Shown: positions 60,973 through 64,000 of the stretch, in pieces
Numbering within the stretch: the first letter of the stretch is position 1
Layout of the letters: the number at the start of each line of letters is the position of its first letter
Assembly (NCBI RefSeq): GCF_009856295.1
Contig: NZ_WMEU01000005.1
Location: 1 to 64,000 of the forward strand
Origin: Pontibacillus yanchengensis
GTDB taxonomy: Bacteria > Bacillota > Bacilli > Bacillales > BH030062
Direction of reading: 5' to 3'
Length of the DNA: 64,000 nucleotides
Made by a program: the position numbers and the translations under genes
The notes under the pieces: generated by a model
Database searches by the model: none
The model's input: only the letters and a program-made list of their open reading frames with translations
What the model was told of the DNA's origin: nothing

Positions 60973-61092
60973 TGGGACGAAGGGATAGGTTCCTCGTCTC
61001 ACTTCGGCACAAAAATGGGACGGAGGGACAGGTCCCTCATCCCACCGCATCACATAAAAAAATGGGACGAGGAACCTGTTCCCCCGTCCCAC
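60973..61092. repeat. palindromic repeat, copy E
   Basis: Contains GGGACGAAGGGATAGGTTCC, GGGACGGAGGGACAGGTCCC and the inverse GGGACGAGGAACCTGTTCCC. It lies between convergent genes and touches the stop codon of the oxygenase. Confidence 0.75.
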
Positions 61093-61734
61093 TTATCTAT
61101 ATTGTTGTCTTCTGATCCATTGGGTGGCTGCCCATTTTTCTCCTACTATGACAGGTGAACCGCCATGTAAGGTTAGCTCGTTTAAAGATGGATCTTGATA
61201 GAAATATTCAAAGTAGACTGCCATTCCTTGTTTTGGTTCGACAGACAGGTTTAAGTGTGGGAAGTAAGTTTCCCCACCTTCTTCTACATCATTTAAGTAC
61301 ATGACAAGCGTGCTTATTCTGGGGTTGTTTACTGTTTTGTTAGTGGAAGTAAAGTAGTCCAGGTGGGCTTTGTATTCCTGTCCCACCTTGTAGTTCAGAA
61401 TATGGAGTCCTTCACCGTGTTCAACGGGAACGTTCACGATTTGGGATACACGCTTTTCAACCCGACTTACCACATCGTTTTCTATTTCTGGAAGGAAAGT
61501 GCCGCTACTCGTACGAATGTCACTTATATCTCGATGGGATCCAATCTTGGAGCGGTTCATGTTGTCTTTGGATATCCGGATGAGTTCCTCGCATTCCTCC
61601 GTACTTAAGACATTTCCTAGGACGGCGATGCACGGTTCCTCGATTTTGGTGATAATATGAATCTCTCTATCTTCCGTTTTAATCGTGTTTCCTTCATGAT
61701 TGAAAATGGATGCTTCTGTTATTTGCATTGCCAT
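61093..61734 (-). CDS. 2-oxoglutarate/Fe(II) oxygenase, prolyl-4-hydroxylase type
   Basis: A 213-aa P4H-like dioxygenase. The Fe-binding HxD lies in YKAHLDYF, the distal His in LTLHGGSPV, and the 2-oxoglutarate-binding Lys in GEKWAATQWIR. The upstream part includes LSTEECEELIRIS, typical of the family N-terminal helix. It probably hydroxylates proline or another residue in a protein or peptide. GAGGAGG precedes the ATG; a second in-frame ATG two codons later is possible. Confidence 0.88.
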   Translation of the reverse strand: MAMQITEASIFNHEGNTIKTEDREIHIITKIEEPCIAVLGNVLSTEECEELIRISKDNMNRSKIGSHRDISDIRTSSGTFLPEIENDVVSRVEKRVSQIVNVPVEHGEGLHILNYKVGQEYKAHLDYFTSTNKTVNNPRISTLVMYLNDVEEGGETYFPHLNLSVEPKQGMAVYFEYFYQDPSLNELTLHGGSPVIVGEKWAATQWIRRQQYR

Positions 61735-62102
61735 TTCTCATCATCCTCCTCTTAATAAATAAAACACAAGATACAAAAAACAAAATTGAAACCGTTTATA
61801 ATACATCTGTTTACTATTTAGCGCTACTAACTATACTTTTGTTGCCAAAATAGAATAAATTAACTATTTCTTATATATTTTACCATACAGGGAAGCTTAA
61901 TAGCTTCTATATTTTTCGGAACAGGAGCAGACAAAACTATTGAATCCCAACGAATGTGCCTGTAAAAACCCTTTTCCACCCAATTCAATCAAGAGTTCTT
62001 TTTCCTTCTCTGGGATGAAGTAGAATTGGGAAATCTTAGTGCCGAACATTATGGAAGAAAACCTCTTCTTGAAATAGACATTCTCATTGGGCTCCGATAT
62101 AA
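61735..62102. other. intergenic region between divergent genes
   Basis: Minus-strand 61897-62049 holds a 50-codon frame with natural-looking sequence (KISQFYFIPEKEKELLIELG, ending CSCSEKYRSY) and a distant AGAGG; it may be a small gene or a remnant, otherwise nothing is seen. Confidence 0.3.
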
Positions 62103-62132
62103 TTGGCAGAAAATATGGAATAGTATTAAAAT
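62103..62132 (+). promoter_or_regulatory. promoter of the eutB-like gene
   Basis: TTGGCA, 18 bases, TAAAAT. It lies inside the upstream part of the open frame, which supports the later start codon chosen for the gene. Confidence 0.5.
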
Positions 62133-62169
62133 ATGTAATCATTATTGTACTAGGAGGTCTTCCAAACCT

Positions 62170-63189
62170 ATGGTCTATACTCAATCCCAGCATTATCGCC
62201 AAGAATGGATGCAACCTACCCAAAAAGATATATGGGAAGCCAAACAACGAATAGCTACTTTTATTACGAACACACCGATACTTCGTACAGATGTATTATC
62301 CAAACAAAGTGGTACCAATGCTTATCTTAAGCTGGAAAATCTTCAGCAGACAGGTGCATTTAAACTTCGAGGTGCTGCTAATAAAATACTAAGTTTATCA
62401 GAAGAAGACCGACAAAAAGGCGTGACAACCTTTTCTACTGGCAACCATGGACTAGCTGTTGCATATGTAGCAAAACAGCTTGGTATTCCAGTAGTTGTGT
62501 GTATCTCGAGCCGTGTTCCTACTAATAAAGTAAATAAAATAAGGGAGATGGGAGCCGAGATTAGTATTGTCGGTGAAAGTCAGGATGAAGCACAGGAATA
62601 TTGTTATACTCTCCAGGAAACAAAAGGGATGACAGTGGTGAAGCCGTTTGATGATAAGGAAGTCATTGCTGGCCAAGGAACCATTGCACTCGAGTTATTA
62701 GAGTCCATACCAGAGATGGATACGTGTATTATCCCTTTATCTGGCGGTGGTTTGTTTTCAGGGATTGCCCTTGGATTGAAGGTTGCTGATCCTTCTATTC
62801 GAATCATAGGTGTTTCAATGGAACATTCTGCTGTAATGTATGAGAGTATCCAAGCAGGGAAGCCAATTGTATTGGAGGAGCAGGATACGATTGCGGATAG
62901 TTTGTTAGGCGGTATAGGGGATAATAACACCTATACTTTTTCGATGGTTAAAAAATATGTTGATGAGATTGTCCTCCTTTCAGAAGAAGAAATTGCTCAA
63001 GGGATGAGCTATATCTGGCACCAACACCAACTTGGCGTAGAAGGGGCAGCCGCGACTCCTGTTTCTGTTTTATTACATTCTAAAGCTAAGAAGGTCGGTA
63101 GTCATACTGTGAATATCATCACCGGAAACAATGTGGATCCAACATGTTTTCTTGAGGCTGTAAAAAGTGGTGATGAATATGACGGTTAG
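62170..63189 (+). CDS. eutB: threonine dehydratase-like enzyme, probable hydroxyectoine dehydratase EutB
   Basis: PLP-dependent dehydratase of fold type II (339 aa). The cofactor Lys65 is in AFKLRGA, the phosphate loop is SGGGLFSG, and substrate motifs include STGNHGLAVAYVA and GIGDNNTYTFSMV, matching EutB proteins as remembered more closely than biosynthetic IlvA, and there is no C-terminal ACT regulatory domain. EutB acts in hydroxyectoine catabolism. AGGAGG lies twelve bases before ATG 62170; upstream sequence in frame to 62026 is unlike the family and lies upstream of the predicted promoter. The next gene is a PucR-type regulator, which in Bacillaceae often accompanies ectoine catabolism. 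The downstream partner genes are outside the window. Confidence 0.7.
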   Translation: MVYTQSQHYRQEWMQPTQKDIWEAKQRIATFITNTPILRTDVLSKQSGTNAYLKLENLQQTGAFKLRGAANKILSLSEEDRQKGVTTFSTGNHGLAVAYVAKQLGIPVVVCISSRVPTNKVNKIREMGAEISIVGESQDEAQEYCYTLQETKGMTVVKPFDDKEVIAGQGTIALELLESIPEMDTCIIPLSGGGLFSGIALGLKVADPSIRIIGVSMEHSAVMYESIQAGKPIVLEEQDTIADSLLGGIGDNNTYTFSMVKKYVDEIVLLSEEEIAQGMSYIWHQHQLGVEGAAATPVSVLLHSKAKKVGSHTVNIITGNNVDPTCFLEAVKSGDEYDG

Positions 63190-64000
63190 TCTGCCCGAGA
63201 TCATGACTTTGCCTATAATGCAGGAAACGGAGGTGTTGTCAGGGAAAAAGGTTTTACATAAGAAAGAGGTGGAATGGGTATCTGTTATTGAGATGCCAGT
63301 TGAAAATTTTGTACGAGAGAACGAGTTTGTATTAAGTACAGGTATTGGACTGGGGGAGAGCCATGAGGATCTTCTTCATTTCGTGAAGGATGTTTATGAA
63401 TCAGGTGCTTCTGCTCTTGCATTTGCTACGGGGCGTCATCTGTTTGATATTCCAGAAGAGGTGCGATTCTATGCAGAACAAAAACAATTTGTGTTGTTTG
63501 AAATAAATTGGGAAGTTCGGTTTTCCGATGTGATTCATTGCTGTATGGATAAAATAAATGATTCCAAAGAAGAAGATCTCAAGCAATCTGAGGAAACTCA
63601 ACAACAGCTGCTGGAAGTAGTGTTACAGGGGGGGAACCTCTCAGATGTTGCCAGGTTTGTGAATAGACATTTGAATACACCTGTGATGATTGTGGATCAG
63701 AAAGGGAAAGTAAAAGGTAAATCCGGTATAGATAAAGATATGCTAGAGAACTGGACTATACAGCCTACAGAAAAAGAAAGCGATATAGGAATGGATCAAC
63801 ACCCTTTACGAAGTAGAATAGAGGAAATCTCTATAAAAGGTACGACTGGATGGAGGATGAAGATTCAATCTGGAAATATGGAACAAGGAGAACTCATTGT
63901 ATTTTGTTCAGAAACGGGAGAAGACATGGATTTTAGTCTTTTGGAACATGCTGTAACAGCTTCTGCTCTTGCATTTGTAAAAGAAAACGCTGTCAAAGAA
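63173..64000 (+). CDS. PucR-family regulator, 3' end outside window
   Basis: A frame open to the end of the window (276 codons so far). The N-terminal PucR sensor-like domain is visible: LPEIMTLPIMQETEVLSGKK, then ENEFVLSTGIGLGES and ALAFATGRHLFDIPEEV, typical of purine-catabolism-type regulators. The helix-turn-helix should lie at the missing C-terminus. ATG at 63173 or 63179 overlaps the end of the dehydratase gene, so the two are coupled and the protein probably regulates ectoine/hydroxyectoine use. Confidence 0.8.
   Translation, partial: MNMTVSLPEIMTLPIMQETEVLSGKKVLHKKEVEWVSVIEMPVENFVRENEFVLSTGIGLGESHEDLLHFVKDVYESGASALAFATGRHLFDIPEEVRFYAEQKQFVLFEINWEVRFSDVIHCCMDKINDSKEEDLKQSEETQQQLLEVVLQGGNLSDVARFVNRHLNTPVMIVDQKGKVKGKSGIDKDMLENWTIQPTEKESDIGMDQHPLRSRIEEISIKGTTGWRMKIQSGNMEQGELIVFCSETGEDMDFSLLEHAVTASALAFVKENAVKE

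Noticed and set aside
62026..62169. N-terminal extension of the dehydratase frame
   Set aside because: The translation is unlike the family, and a promoter and a ribosome binding site lie downstream of its start.

Overview
The window looks like the chromosome of a moderately halophilic, spore-forming Bacillaceae (Pontibacillus/Halobacillus/Virgibacillus-like). This is inferred from AT-rich DNA, AAAGGAGG-type ribosome binding sites, a YjcZ-type small spore protein, a spore-coat transglutaminase (Tgl), a UPF0182 protein, a probable hydroxyectoine-utilisation dehydratase (EutB) and the repeats typical of this family. No rRNA, tRNA or CRISPR array was recognised.

Region 1 (1-21 kb) is an accessory island. 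It opens with three tandem tyrosine recombinases resembling a recombinase-in-trio (RIT) element. These are followed by a truncated DUF262/HNH nuclease remnant, a complete type I restriction-modification operon (hsdM-hsdS-hsdR), several decayed gene fragments, a large CHAT-domain (caspase-like) protein with a small two-helix membrane protein behind it, an McrBC pair and an EcsC-family protein. The CHAT gene plus membrane protein is the best candidate for an undescribed defence module.

Region 2 (21-46 kb) is metabolic accessory DNA. A helix-turn-helix gene with a conserved structured leader (22.3 kb) recurs as a pseudogene (33.5 kb). The two copies are direct repeats around a glycan operon: debranching-type glucosidase, two ABC permeases, a YesM/YesN-like two-component system, a sugar-binding lipoprotein and an alpha/alpha-barrel enzyme. 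Two near-identical 23-bp boxes precede the first gene and the binding-protein gene, and probably bind the YesN-like regulator. Next comes a cre-controlled cluster (SDR dehydrogenase, FAD-linked oxidase, FGGY kinase, MFS transporter, RpiR regulator). A leftward operon follows (Na+/solute symporter, small membrane partner, ornithine cyclodeaminase-like enzyme), then a roughly 470-bp inverted-repeat element.

Region 3 (46-51 kb) is a hexitol PTS operon divergent from a DeoR regulator: pentulose/hexulose-phosphate epimerase, SIS isomerase, mannitol-1-phosphate dehydrogenase, EIIA and EIICB. The epimerase and isomerase suggest that the substrate may be a hexitol other than mannitol.

Region 4 (51-64 kb) looks like ordinary core chromosome and is visibly more GC-rich. 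It carries a Ca2+-type P-ATPase, a CNNM/CBS protein, a VOC protein with a divergent HxlR regulator, YjcZ, Tgl, UPF0182, a prolyl-4-hydroxylase-like enzyme, EutB and a PucR-type regulator that runs off the window. Its intergenic spaces are filled by one family of palindromic repeats built on GGGACAGGTCCCTCATCTCA, which is absent in that form from the accessory half.
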